DNA of 64,000 bases, from positions 128,200,640-128,264,639 of the forward strand of contig OY755039.1 in assembly GCA_963576565.1 (NCBI GenBank). The letters are read 5' to 3'. Position 1 is the stretch's first letter; each line of letters starts with the position of its first letter. Below are positions 37,223 to 48,549 of the stretch, piece by piece. The stretch is from Aspidapion aeneum. Its lineage: Eukaryota; Arthropoda; Insecta; Coleoptera; Brentidae. The notes beneath the pieces are model-generated. The model was not told where the DNA came from. It searched no databases and was given only the letters and a program-made list of their open reading frames with translations. A program made the translations under genes and the position numbers.

Positions 37223-37695
37223 AATCAACAAGCATTAATAACATACAAGACTGGGTTAAGAATAAGTTTGGCAACATCAGCGACTTGTTTTTAGGGGAAT
37301 TTTCAGGATCGCTGTATTTTAATAACAGTTGTGTTCGGCTAATCTGTCCCTTCAGCCACTAACATCACAATATTTAATATTTTGTAACGAAACAAATTTA
37401 ACAAATTATTTCAAATTTTTTAAAAACACACTCTCAAATTTTGATTTGTAACGGGTTTCTAAGTCGACGCATCTCTGGCTTGCCCTGCTGTTTTGTCTCT
37501 TTGTGTGGAGCGTTTAAAGCACAGTCTATCTCTTTCTGTGCAGACCGGGTTAACCTTAGTGTTCTAGCCAATCAACGGCAAGCTATGAGTGTCTACATAG
37601 CAGGGTGGTTTTCGCTAAGACAAAAAAATCATCAGAAAGCATTTTTGAGTGGATTTCTGTACACCTCACTTCGCTCTATTTAAGGGACTTTTTTC
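37223..37695 (+). mobile_element. LTR-like sequence, copy 2, left part
   Basis: Homologous to 12653-13115 with shared blocks TCAACAAGCATTAAT, ATCGCTGTATTTTAATAA, CAGCCACTAACATCA, TTTGTCTCTT and TAGCCAATCAACG. It lacks the first ~80 bp of copy 1, including the TGTAAC start. It is interrupted by an RTE-type LINE and resumes at 39665. Confidence 0.8.
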
Positions 37696-39653
37696 TACAA
37701 CTACTATGTCGGTTTAGAACGTTTTTCTACGTTGTCCGACGCCTATTCTCCACCTCCTTCGATCCTGACAATCATCCTCTGTCAGATTCTTTTGACTCAT
37801 TGATCTTTGGATTGACTGTTGCCATTCTAGTTTAGGACGCCCTCTTTTTCTGCGCCCTATTGGTTGCCATTCTAGGACCTGCTTTGGTAATCTTTCGTCG
37901 TTCATACGTTGTACATGGCCGTACCTGCCTGCCTTTTAGTGATGTCATCCGTTATGCTTCCCTCGATTCCCATTCTTTCTTTTAAGATCTCATTTCTTAT
38001 GTGGTCTATTCTAGATATTCTCATTGATCTTCTTATTGCATCCATTTCGACACTTTCCATTTTTGTTTTGTATTTTTCTGTTACGCGACAAGTCTCTATC
38101 CCATACAACAGCGTGCTTTTGACCATTGTTTCATATATGTTAAATTTCTTTTTTATCTCTCTGCTCCATAAAATACTGTTAAGACATCCAATAACTTTTT
38201 TTGCTTTTACTATTCTTTTTTCCAATTCTTTACAGTTTGTTCCTGTCTTATCAAATGCGACACCCAAGTATACATACTCATTGCATTCACTGGATTAGTT
38301 TCCAATACATAAGTACTGTGTCTTGTCCACGCTCACTGTTAATCCCCACTTTTGGTATTCTTCTGTTAACTTTCTCATCATATACTCCATGTCTTCTTTA
38401 TCATTAGCCACAATTACTTGGTCGTCAGCAAACTGTAGTGTGTATATGGTAAATCGGTCGTTAAGTTGTATTCCCATGCCGTGCACTTTACGTTTCCAGT
38501 TTTTTAGAGCTACTGCGATATATATTTTACAAAGAGTTGGAGAGATTCAACATCTCTTTCTTAAGCCTTTTGTTACCAGGAATTCTTTTGAAAGTCGATT
38601 TCCAATTTTAATTTTGGATTTTGACCCTTTGTATAGTTCTTTAATCGCTTTTATGTATGTATGATTGATATTAGTTGGCTCTAAAACTGTCCATAATTTT
38701 TCTACTGGAACGGTATCATATGCTTTTTGTAGGTCCACAAAGGTAACATGAGTCTCTATATTTCTGGCGCACCTTTTCTCAATTACTTGTTTAAGACAAA
38801 AAACATTATCACTACAAGATCTGCCTGCGCGAAACCCACTTTGCTCTTCTTCTTCTTGTTCATGAAAATCATTCTCTATTAGATCTCTAAGAATCTGTAC
38901 TGTACAATCTACTTAGAGTACTGGTTACTGAAATTCCTCTGTAATTTTTACAATCCAGCTTGTTTCCTTTTTTATGTATTGAAGATATGAATGCAATTTT
39001 CCAATGATTAGGTACTGGATGTCCGTTTATGCATTGATTAATAATATATGTGAGATTTTCGAGTAGTTTCTCTGATCCATATTTGAGCATTTCAGCATAT
39101 ATTCCCCCAGGTCCGCTAGGTTTTCCGGATATAAGTTTTTTAATATTATTCTTTATCATTTCTTTTTCGATGATTACTTCCTCTCCATGTACTTCTATGT
39201 CTCTTCTCGGAGAGGCTGCCAGATATTCGGGTCTCGTCTCCTGCAGCAGTCCCTTGTAGTGTTCTGTCCATTGTTCTGGTTTGATTATCTGGATGTTTAC
39301 TTTTTCTTTTGTTGGGTTTTTTACTGTAGAAATTAATTTCCATACTTCAGAACTCTGCCTACCTCCTACGTGTGTGTTTATGTCGTGGCACTTGCGCTCG
39401 AACATTTAATTTTTTTCTGTGCGTATCAAATTTCTTAGCTGTCTTCTGGTTTCCCTGTAGATTTTTAGGTCTCTTTGCTCCTTAGTACTGAGCCATTTCA
39501 AGTATGTGCGTTTTTTCTCTTTGACCATTTTCTGTATTTTGTCCGTCCACCACATATTCCTGTTATTTCTATTATCATGGTACCCAACAGCTTCGTTGCT
39601 TGCTTCCTTCAAGCTTATTATTATGTTTGTACATATCTCTTCAAATGAGTGGT
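37696..39653 (-). mobile_element. 5'-truncated RTE-type LINE inserted in LTR-like copy 2
   Basis: Exact 11-bp target duplication GGACTTTTTTC (37685-37695 and 39654-39664) on both sides. LTR-like sequence continues on either side. The element is on the minus strand; its 3' end (left) reads GACATAGTAGTTGTAG. It lacks the endonuclease, so it is 5'-truncated. Confidence 0.93.
37714..39653 (-). pseudogene. RTE-type reverse transcriptase, frameshifted
   Basis: Frames in order on the minus strand carry WWTDKIQKMVKEKKRTYLKW (linker, about 39540), KPSGPGGIYAEMLKYG, WKIAFISSIHKKGNKLDCKN and YRGISV. Then come SGFRAGRSC, FVDLQKAYDTVPVEKLW and LQFADDQVIVA (catalytic FADD, about 38430). Next are KKVIGCLNSILWS and TLLYGIETC, and a C-terminal GRRKRGRPKLEW block that is characteristic of RTE/R4-like insect elements. 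Several frameshifts (near 39405, 38890, 38560, 38300 and 37905) make it inactive. Confidence 0.9.
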
Positions 39654-39664
39654 GGACTTTTTTC

Positions 39665-39840
39665 AACTGAGGAAATGTGAACTTTTGTCAATTATTTTAA
39701 CTTAACGTAAAATTATTATTTTTGATATTGATATATATGATAACTATTTTGGTCTTTACTTTTTAAGTTTATTTTAATTTTAAACCTTTATATTATTACT
39801 GTTTTCAGTGTCTTAAAATATTGTTTCTTTTGATATGCTT
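39665..39840 (+). mobile_element. LTR-like sequence, copy 2, right part
   Basis: Continuation of 37223-37695 after the RTE insertion. AACTTTTGTCAATTATTTTAA corresponds to the copy-1 stretch around 13138, and TTATTACTGTTTTCAGTGT to 13236-13256. Homology fades near 39840. Confidence 0.8.
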
Positions 39841-39889
39841 GTGATGTTAAACAGCTAGTACTGCATCCTACAAGATTCATAAAAAAGTG

Positions 39890-42560
39890 CAACTATAGTA
39901 GATATTGTTTTAATTTCTAACCAAAACCTACTCGTGGAAAATGTAAATCACTTAGATATGCATGACCAATCAGACCATAAATTAATATTACTGTAAAATT
40001 ATGGTAAAGGTCCCCACAATACCCGCAAAATTCGTCACTAGCAGAAATTTTAAAAATGTTGATCTATGACTAGCTTTGACACAGATATAAGAAACCTAAA
40101 CTGGACAGAGTTGCTTGACGAAGTTGATATCGACAAAAAAGTTAAAATTTTAAACGAAATAATATTAACTATTTTGAGAAACATGCACCTCTACGAACCA
40201 TCAAAGTTTTAAAACCGAGGGCACCTTGGTTTACAGATAATGAAAAATAAAGGGATCGCTTGTTTTCTCGAATGAAAAAGTCAAAACTTTCCCAGGATTT
40301 TAATGAATAGAAAGAGGCACGCAATCTGTTTACTTTAGCAGTATGCCTAAATTATTTAACTAAATCTAAAGATCAAATAATCCAAGCAAAAGTTAATCTA
40401 ATTTTTGTGATCTAAACACTAAGAATATTCAACATAGCAGGTCATCAAAAATATGTTTGATGTGCCGCAATGTTATGCCATTGCCATACCTATGTCAGAG
40501 AAATGCTGGGGTAATTTGGGTTGGGTTGGGTGGGTTTGGTACCTCTGCATTTTTCTGCTAGATTGATTCTTGCAAATAGTGATATTTAATTGATACGGAT
40601 ATCTTATCGTGCTAACATCGTCAGAATTTCCATTAGTCGGCCATCGCTTTTATTATTATGATAATGTTAGAATGTTAGAAAATTATTTTTTAATTTTTAG
40701 TGCATTTTATAAAAGCTTGTGACTTAAAATTTTTTTTTTACCAATTTATTTTCTACTTTTTAGTCTCAGCTATCTACTCTATTAAATGAAAATATTTGTT
40801 CAATAACAGAACAGAAGAGTTTATTCTAGATTATAATGAAATCGCTGATTGTGAGTTGTTTGGAAACTCATTTTTTTATTGGGGGAAGGAGAGGGTGGGG
40901 GTAGGGTGGGAGTCATTTGATGTAAAGTGTGTCAAAAACGCATTTTTTATGGAAGGGGGTGGGGGGTAGGGTGGGAGGACATTTTTTTCATTATTGTTGT
41001 ATTGTCATCGGACCTCTATATGTATACCAAATTTTATCCAAATCGGATAACGTGTGTGTGTCAAAAACACATTTTTCTATAGAAGGGGTGGGGGTAGGGG
41101 TGGGAGGATATTTTTTTCTTAATGTTGTATTGTCTTGGGACCACTATGTGTGTACCAAATTTCATCCAAATCGAATAATGGAAAGTGGTGTCAAAAACGC
41201 TTCACAAGATTTGATAGATGTTAGATAGTTAGTTAGATAGTTAGACAGAACATCTGAAGCTAAATAAAAGCTTGTAAAAAAGGTCTGAGGCGCCTCAAAT
41301 GAACTTAAACTTAAAAAAAAAACTTAAAAACTTAAAACAAAAACGCTTAAATTCCAAAAGAACTTCAAAAGAATGAAGATCACTCATTTTTTGTCGATTC
41401 GGTAAGACGAGTCCCTGCATCCCCCACGTGTCGTAAAAAGTATCTAAAAACACGAGTTATTAATAGTTAGTTTGCCTTTGGCGAGATACGTGAATCTGAT
41501 GGGACCACAGCCATTACGGAATTAAAATCAAACGCTTCAGGTTATGATAGTACATTGCTTCAGATGTTAAAATTGATATTTCATGCATCAAAAATAGTGT
41601 CTTTCCCTCTCAGTGATAGCCATTGTGTAGCCCCTGTCAAAAATATCTAATCCTAAAGAAGTGCCAGATTTAAGACCGATTAGTTTGCTATCCATATTAT
41701 CTAAAGTTTTAGAAAAAGTAAGTTATAAACAAAATATAAATGGATGTTAAACTGATGTCACAAGGTCAATCGGGTTTTCGGAAGTAAGGGGTTTAGTACA
41801 GTAACCGCCTTGCTTCTGGTCCTAAATGATCTTATAGCTGCCATAGATAAGGGATAATAATAATAAGAAACATGTGCACATATGTTGCTGGACTATAGCA
41901 AAGCATTCGCTAAATCACAACCTTCTATGTGCGGAACATAATTATTACGGGTTTACTACAAAAGCTGTACGATTTTTTCAACCGTATATTGAGGGAAGGA
42001 GACAGATTGTAAAGATCGGTTACCGTTTACACCATAGATATGCAAAAAACTATAAAAATTGGTATTATCATTACTATCTACTTTAATTTTGTTGGTGGGC
42101 CCTGTATTTATGAAGCTGATAAATATAGACTTCAAAAGATACATAACTCATGCGTAAGGTGTATCTGTGTTAAAAAAAGAAGAGATCATTATAATTATTA
42201 CACCATATGATAATAAAAAACTGGAATGGCTTAGGATACAGAATCGACAAGAACTACATTTTGCCAGCTTTTTACATAAGTTTTTAAACACAGGAATTCC
42301 AAGATGCTTAAAGAGTAAGTTAATATCAAACTCAACTAGACATAATAGAAGAAAATTGTTTCGTATTCCGAAATACAAGACTGCATTATTCAAACGCTTT
42401 TTCATATAACGCGCCAAAGATATTATATAATAACGAGTTTAATAAACATACATAAATCTTTAAAATCCTTTAAAAGTGAATATATAAAAATTCTTAATGG
42501 AAAAATATCAACATCCAAGCTGGGAACAAAGCGCAAATAATACAAATATTTGCATTCCTA
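39890..42560 (+). pseudogene. Decayed LINE (endonuclease-RT) split by a minisatellite element
   Basis: Plus-strand remnants in several frames. First come an endonuclease end (DQSDHKLI-like near 39965) and TDIRNLNWTELLDEVDIDKK, then RTIKVLKPRAPWFTD (about 40205). After the minisatellite element come EIRESDGTTAITELKSNASG (about 41485) and DLRPISLLSILSKVLEKV (about 41670). Next are LLDYSKAF (about 41885) with ALNHNLL, RQIVKIG and an inferred C-terminal stretch, then HNSCVRC, KLEWLRIQNRQELHFASFLH (about 42220) and TRHNRRKLFRIP. Dense stops and frameshifts show long decay. Confidence 0.8.
40389..41255 (+). mobile_element. Minisatellite-bearing element A, complete copy
   Basis: The first half (40389-40757) matches 46232-46597 in the same orientation, with long identical blocks around GCCGCAATGTTATGCCATTG. 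The second half (about 40640-41255) matches 45735-46225 in reverse. It contains two to three ~125-bp minisatellite units, each with a G-rich run (GGGTGGGGGTAGGGTGGGAG type), TGTTGTATTGTC and TACCAAATTT(T/C)ATCCAAATCG. It ends in a TTAGATAG-type short tandem (41212-41252). Inserted in a decayed LINE. Confidence 0.75.
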
Positions 42561-44509
42561 CTTAATCCTGTTCTGTTTTTGTTTTGATTTGTAAAAATGG
42601 ATAATATATAAAACCGCATGTGAGATATTGTAGGAAATTCTATTATCATTTTGTTTTTTAAAAAAAATTGTTCGTACTTAAATATACAGGGTGTTCGGCA
42701 CATGAACCGTCAAAATTTTTTGGGATATTGTTGAAGTCATTTGCTACCTTTTCAACCTTGGAACTTGGGTCCTAAGAGTCACGGCTAAAGAGATTAATTT
42801 TTTTAAAAAATTTAACGTATTCCGAAAAAAAAATTCCGTCTTTTTCTTCGTTTTTTTTTGCTCCACCCGGTATTTAATAAACTGGATGATAGTATGTGGT
42901 CAGCACCCTACCAATTAAAAAAAATTAATGCTTTATATAATGGAAGTACAAAAATTTCTATAGTTAAGTTCAAATCATACATCTATAGCAAGTTAATAAC
43001 AGTAATGGCTTGTTTTTATGGGATTTCATAGATTCGCTAAAAATAGCTATTTTTGGGGGCAAATGGCATTAAAACTTCAATATGGTTTTTGGAGATTCAC
43101 ACAAATTTGGAAAGCTTGTTCCTTGGGAAAGTAAATTCTATTGGAGGAACAAAATCACCCGGGAAATATAAAAATCTCAAGGACATGAATGAAGAGGTGC
43201 CAAAATTAACTCAAAACTCAAGGATTTTTAAAATATCATTTTTTGTGTTTGGATTAAATTCCCAAACTCCCTGACTATTTTTTTTGAACTGCAATATATT
43301 TTTTGAAATTTTCTTTAAATTCTAAAACATAATAGTAAAAACTTAAGAAAAAAATAGTTTAAAATAAAGTGTAGTAAAAAAATGTTTTTGTTATGAGCGA
43401 AATCCATGGATTTTATAAAACAAACTGACTTGACCAAATTCAAAAATTTTTATAAGTTATAATATCTTCTTATAGGCAGACTTAAAAGGAACCTTAGTTT
43501 GCAACCAAACCCAAAATCACCCCTAAAGCCACTTAACCGCTTCAGATAAACCAAAATTAAGGAAAAATAGAAAAATGTAAATTTTGATAAAAACTAAATT
43601 TAACAATTTTTATTTTATGGAACTTAATCACGCAAGTGTAATACCTTGTTAGAAAGGCACACTCCTAGTCTGCGATAAAGTTAAATTAGAACTGTCCTAT
43701 CTAATGTAGTTATTTAGTTATTTCGAGAAATCTGGATCAATGTCAAGTCACATTTGAAAGCGTCGTGTCGCGACGCCGCATATATCACGTCGCCGGAAAA
43801 AAAATTATGATTTTTGTAAATTATAAGATTATTAATCCTACCAATTTATATCAAAATCACCACAACTTCGGAAATTCTGCCCACCCATTTAGGATTTAAG
43901 TATAAATATTATTACCGCTTTTCATTTCCCATGGTGAAACATTTTTTAAAAACTGCCTTAAAATGGTGCTGAATCAGAGTTTATGTTAATCCTAATATTT
44001 TTGAAGTGTAAACTTCTTTAGGCACGTTTAGCAGTTTTTGTGGGTAGTGAATTGAACTGAGTCGTCAGGCTCGGCTATGTAACGCTTATTCGGGTGAAGT
44101 CGGCTCGAGTCGGAGAGGAACATTCAGCGAGCGATATGATAATGCAGATGAAGGCCAGTATTATTAATTTCGCCTTGTTGAAGTTTACACTTCTGCCGTG
44201 TGGTCTTAAGCAGCGAACCGAACACAATGTTTTGGTATGTTTTGTACTAATTTTGTGTTTGAATTTTATTATTTTTTCCAAGATTTTAGAAATAAATGCA
44301 TAATAAAGGACTTGCCTTTTTTTTAGAAATTATATTGTGTAATTTAATTTTATGTCCAATTTTTCGAATTAGTTCTATAAAGGAAGTTTTGTGAGTTTTT
44401 TGTTTGCCTTTTTTTATCGTTGCTTTGGGATTGTTTTATCTAATAAGCCATACCATTTTCACAAGATTGTAAAACAGTGGAAAATCTCCCTTGGAAAAAT
44501 TATAAACGT
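42561..44509. other. Noncoding DNA with a possible small MITE
   Basis: No gene recognised. ATACAGGGTG at 42688-42697 and CACCCGGTAT at 42865-42874 are inverted ends about 185 bp apart and resemble the ends of the small MITE in Transib. The inverted pair is short and could be chance. An inverted repeat GAAGTGTAAACTTC / GAAGTTTACACTTC lies near 44005 and 44180. Confidence 0.45.
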
Positions 44510-45581
44510 CCTTTTTTGAATAGCAGGATTTCTCTCTTTTAGCAGTACCTGAACAAATAGTGTGGGATGATATGAGTCTTCAAGAACTAGCTCGTGATTG
44601 CATCCAATAACCTCTATTACTTATTTTTATGTTCAATTAGTAGGTCGAGACATCTATGCCTAACATTTTTTACTTAATTTAGCTGCTGCAAATTATGTAG
44701 ACTACTAGGTACGGAAGGATAAAATCTCCTAAAATTAATACTTTTGTATCCTCATTTGTTGAAAATCTTTCACACTGGTTAAAACAGCTAATATAATCAT
44801 CTAAACAAGTATTAGGTTGATAATATACCACAGATAAAATTACTTAAAATTTTCTAAACTGTAACTTAACAAATATACACTCAACATTCTAGTACTTCGT
44901 ATCTGATATTTTTCTTGAAGGCGACGAAAACCCAACCTCCTCTAGTGGCTTCTGGAATTGTTTTTGGTTCTAACCTTGTAACGTGCAACGATGCTATTTT
45001 AGGAATTCCTAAAAGACTTAGAAATACCTTGGTGCAAGAACCGGGTAAGTCCGCTATTTGCAGTTTGGAACAATAATCAGGAAAGTCCAGGACTTGCCTG
45101 TTTCTTGAGCCAAATCAGTTAAACGGACAAGTCCTTTGCCATTATATTTTGCACCAAAAGACGTGCTATTTCGATTTGTATGGGTCGACATGTTTAACTC
45201 ATTTTATGTGAAAAATGGAGTTGCCCGGTTCTTGCATTAAGATCTTCAATTGCATGTACGGATGTCTTAGATTTATTTTCACCAACCACGCATTTTCTGT
45301 GTCTTCTTTTAAAAACATCTGTCCATTTCCCTGTTACATCATTTTGTGTTGTGCTTGATTGATTAATATTGCACCATATTCTGCGATTGTGCCTTTAGTA
45401 TTATATACGGCTTTTGGAGTTTTTTGGTATTTATTTTTGTTATTGTTGTGTGAAGTTTGTTTTGGAGGTTAAGTTCGATGATGATGCAGTAGCCATGTTC
45501 GGTGCCGCCAACTCCTCCCAACTTGGTGCTACTAATTAGTAGTACGCAATCCTGTTCGACAATATTGTTTTCGTTGGTCAT
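44510..45581 (-). pseudogene. LINE ORF1 and endonuclease remnants
   Basis: Read on the minus strand from Met at 45581 (MTNENNIVEQDCVLLISSTK): an ORF1-like start, then DVTGKWTDVFKRRHRK (about 45330) and KSKTSVHAI. Next come LHVTRLEPKT, EATRGGWVFVAFKKN (about 44940, endonuclease-like) and NEDTKVLILGDFI (about 44740, the GDF[N] motif). ORF1 and endonuclease pieces lie closer than in an intact element, implying internal deletion. Many stops. Confidence 0.6.
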
Positions 45582-45734
45582 TTTTAAAGTTTGGCAACGT
45601 TGCTTGATGCTGTTTCGTCAACGACAGCTCATTTCAAAATGGTTGACGAATTATTTACTTTTTGCGGCTTGCATAATTTGCCGTATTTTATTACAAGCTT
45701 TTATTTAGCTTCACATGTTCTGTCTAACTATCTA

Positions 45735-46225
45735 ACTATCAAATCTTATGAAGCGTTTTTAACACACTTCCCGTTATCCGATTTGGATGATATGTGGTAC
45801 ACACATAGTGGTTCCATGACAATACAACATTAAGAAAAAAAATTTCTCCCACCCCTACCCCCACCCCCTTCCATAGAAAAATTTGTTTTTGACACACTTA
45901 CCGTTATCCGATTTGGATGAAATTTGGTATACATATAGTGGTCCGATGACAATACAACATTGAAAAAAATATCCTCCCACTCCTACCCCCACCCCCTTTT
46001 ATAGAAAAATGCATTTTTGACACATTTCCCATCATCCGATTTGGATGAAATTTGGTATACATTTAATGGTCCGATGACAATACAACAATAATAAAAAAAA
46101 TTCCTCCCACCCCTACCCCCCCAAAAATTTTTAAGTCACAAGCTTTTATAAACTGCACTAAAAATTAAAAAATCATTTCCAACATTCTGATATTATCATA
46201 ATAATAAAAGCGATGGCCGCAAATC
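45735..46225 (-). mobile_element. Element A, inverted second half
   Basis: Reverse complement of the second half of the copy at 40389-41255. It starts with the GTCTAACTATCTAAC tract (the TTAGATAG tract inverted), then three C-rich minisatellite units (CTCCCACCCCTACCCCCACC type), and ends at CGGCCATCGC inverted (about 46216). Confidence 0.8.
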
Positions 46226-46231
46226 AAAGCA

Positions 46232-46597
46232 TAAGTTAATTTAAATTTGTGATCTAAACACTTAAAGAATATTTAACATAGCAGGTCATCAAAGATATGT
46301 TTGTTGTGCCGCAATGTTATGCCATTGCCATACCTATGTCAGAGAAATGCTGGGGTATCTTGGGTCGGGTTGGGTAGGTTTGGTACCTCTGGATTTTTCT
46401 GCTAGATAGATTCTTGCAAACAGTGATATTTAATTGATACGGATATCTTATCGTGCTAAAATCGTCAAAATTTCCATCAGTCGGCCATCTCTTTTATTAT
46501 TATGATAATATCAGAATGTTGCAAAATTATTTTTTAATTTTTAGTGCATTTTATAAAACTGACTTAAAAATTTTTTTTACCAATTTATTCTTCTAGA
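46232..46597 (+). mobile_element. Element A, direct first half
   Basis: Same orientation as 40389-40757 and highly similar. It abuts the inverted second half, so the two halves of the element meet head to head and share an ~85-bp stretch (46140-46225 reverse versus about 46480-46570). Confidence 0.8.
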
Positions 46598-47773
46598 GAT
46601 GATAATTTTCTGTAGCTCCAATGTTTGCTCGATGGATGCCATTCATTTCTTAAATATGCTATATTTGCACTGAACGCATTCTAATTCCTTCTCCAAAAGG
46701 TTTTCATTTGTGATGGCGCAATTACCATTCTTTCTAACGCGTCTAATTTTTCCTGAAATTATTTCAGAACTAAATTTTCACTGGTTTTCTTTTCATCAAA
46801 GCCCTTTATTTGGTCTTAATTTAATTAATTTCTGCTTCTTTAACCATTAAGGCGTTACCAAGTCCGCAATTAACGATGTTTTTATTGCCACTAATGAAAA
46901 TTAATCCTGCTTTTCCTAGCGAGCACGATTGGTGATAAACCCCTTGATATGCCCTGCATTTTATTATAATTTTTGCACATTTAATTTGCAATATTTCTAC
47001 TTTTTAAATTCCGCTTCTAAAGATTCGCTATCACGAAACGCGTAATGAAGTAATATTGCGAAGAAAGCTACATCTTTGCCGTTTGGAAGGACACATCAGA
47101 ACAGGCCCACATAGAATTGAAAGAACACTCATATTCATATAAGTATATGCCCTTAAGCTACTTTAAAGAATATTTGTGTACGCATAGGCATCGCCTATTT
47201 TTATAAGATTATTCAGATCCTAAGTATATAATTATAATATATTTAAAAAAATATTCTTTCAGGAATGGGCATGCATATACCATGTGAGAATGTTTCACTT
47301 TAGCACATGCAAAGTGCATACCAAATATCAACCTGCTAGAAATATCCTTGGATTAACATACTAAGACTATTCCGAAATGGGGTAGAGAAAACGGCCAAAA
47401 CAAAAATACTTATAATAAATATAAAGCCGGGTACTCATTTCGTTAGGTTAGGTTTTTGAAACTTTCTATTTTCATGTGGTTAGAAATCAAGTGAAAATGA
47501 CCCTGTTCATCTATTGTAATACATGACTCTTTTTGGAATCTCAAGCTAAATAATATTGGTAGATCTGCGCATGCGGAAGTCAGGCAGCCAAAGTGAACTT
47601 GGTATGGCTAGCGTCTTGTGATCTTTGCGAATCGTACTAGCGTCCACATTAGCGAATAGATCGCGCTCGTTGATCGAGGCTCGAGGTTCGCTAATGAGTA
47701 CTCGGCTTTACGAGACTGTGACATATTACATCGAGAATTTAGTGTTCCGATCAGACTTGAGTTAAAACAATGA

Positions 47774-47826
<53 letters not shown>

Positions 47827-48380
47827 CTGGATAGGCCTTTAAATATATGCAAAGTGAGGCAAAAATATTGATATTTTTTGTAGAGAAAGCAAGCTGCGCA
47901 GGAGCTGCTACCTTTCCATTTTCAATTTTATTCTCCGATGATATTCTGTGGTTTTAAAAGTTCGCGGACGTTTGATTTTTAATTTATAACTGGATATATA
48001 CTGCGATTAGGTACAAACAAAGTTTTTTAAATAATTAAAGCTACTTACTTCAAAAAAGAAAAGAAAACGGCTTTTCGCTCCTATAAAACTCGTTTTTACA
48101 TGCAACACATCATGTTCCCATTTTTTATTTTTGTTCAACAAAAACAATTTCAATAATATACTGAAAGACACTTTAATGACAAATCACAAATAGGCCAGTA
48201 GAATAACCATATTTTAAGGTAAAAAAAAAATATTTACTAACAGGACTTAAAGCATTGAAAATTATAGAGCGGTGAAAAACGAAGTTAAAAAAAATAAATG
48301 CGTGAGCATGGGCGTTGCGGGTTAGGTTTTGGGGGGTAAAAAGGGACAGGGAATCGTAATATTGCGATTTACGGCGAAAG
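46598..48380. other. Noncoding DNA with a TA microsatellite
   Basis: No gene recognised. Some minus-strand codons near 46610-46760 (ENLLEKELECVQ...) might be a LINE ORF1 scrap but I cannot support it. A (TA)25 tract occupies 47776-47825. Confidence 0.45.
47776..47825. repeat. (TA)n microsatellite
   Basis: About 25 uninterrupted TA dinucleotides. Confidence 0.97.
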
Positions 48381-48549
48381 TTGACGTTGGAGAAAAAAGT
48401 AACTTACAGAAAAGTTATAGGCCATAAAATTAAAAATTCGAGAAAATATAAAAAAACCGTAATTTCTTTTGTCTTTTTTTGCAAAAATAATGTCAGTTTA
48501 ACAAAACTTGGTTCATTCACAATATTTAACAAACAAAAAAATTTTGAAG

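Noticed and set aside
37909..38664. Plus-strand frames rich in hydrophobic residues that look like membrane proteins
   Set aside because: They are antisense shadows of the RTE reverse transcriptase on the minus strand.
44075..44303. Mirror open frames of 68-69 codons
   Set aside because: Same DNA read on both strands, no similarity to known proteins, no splice or promoter signals.
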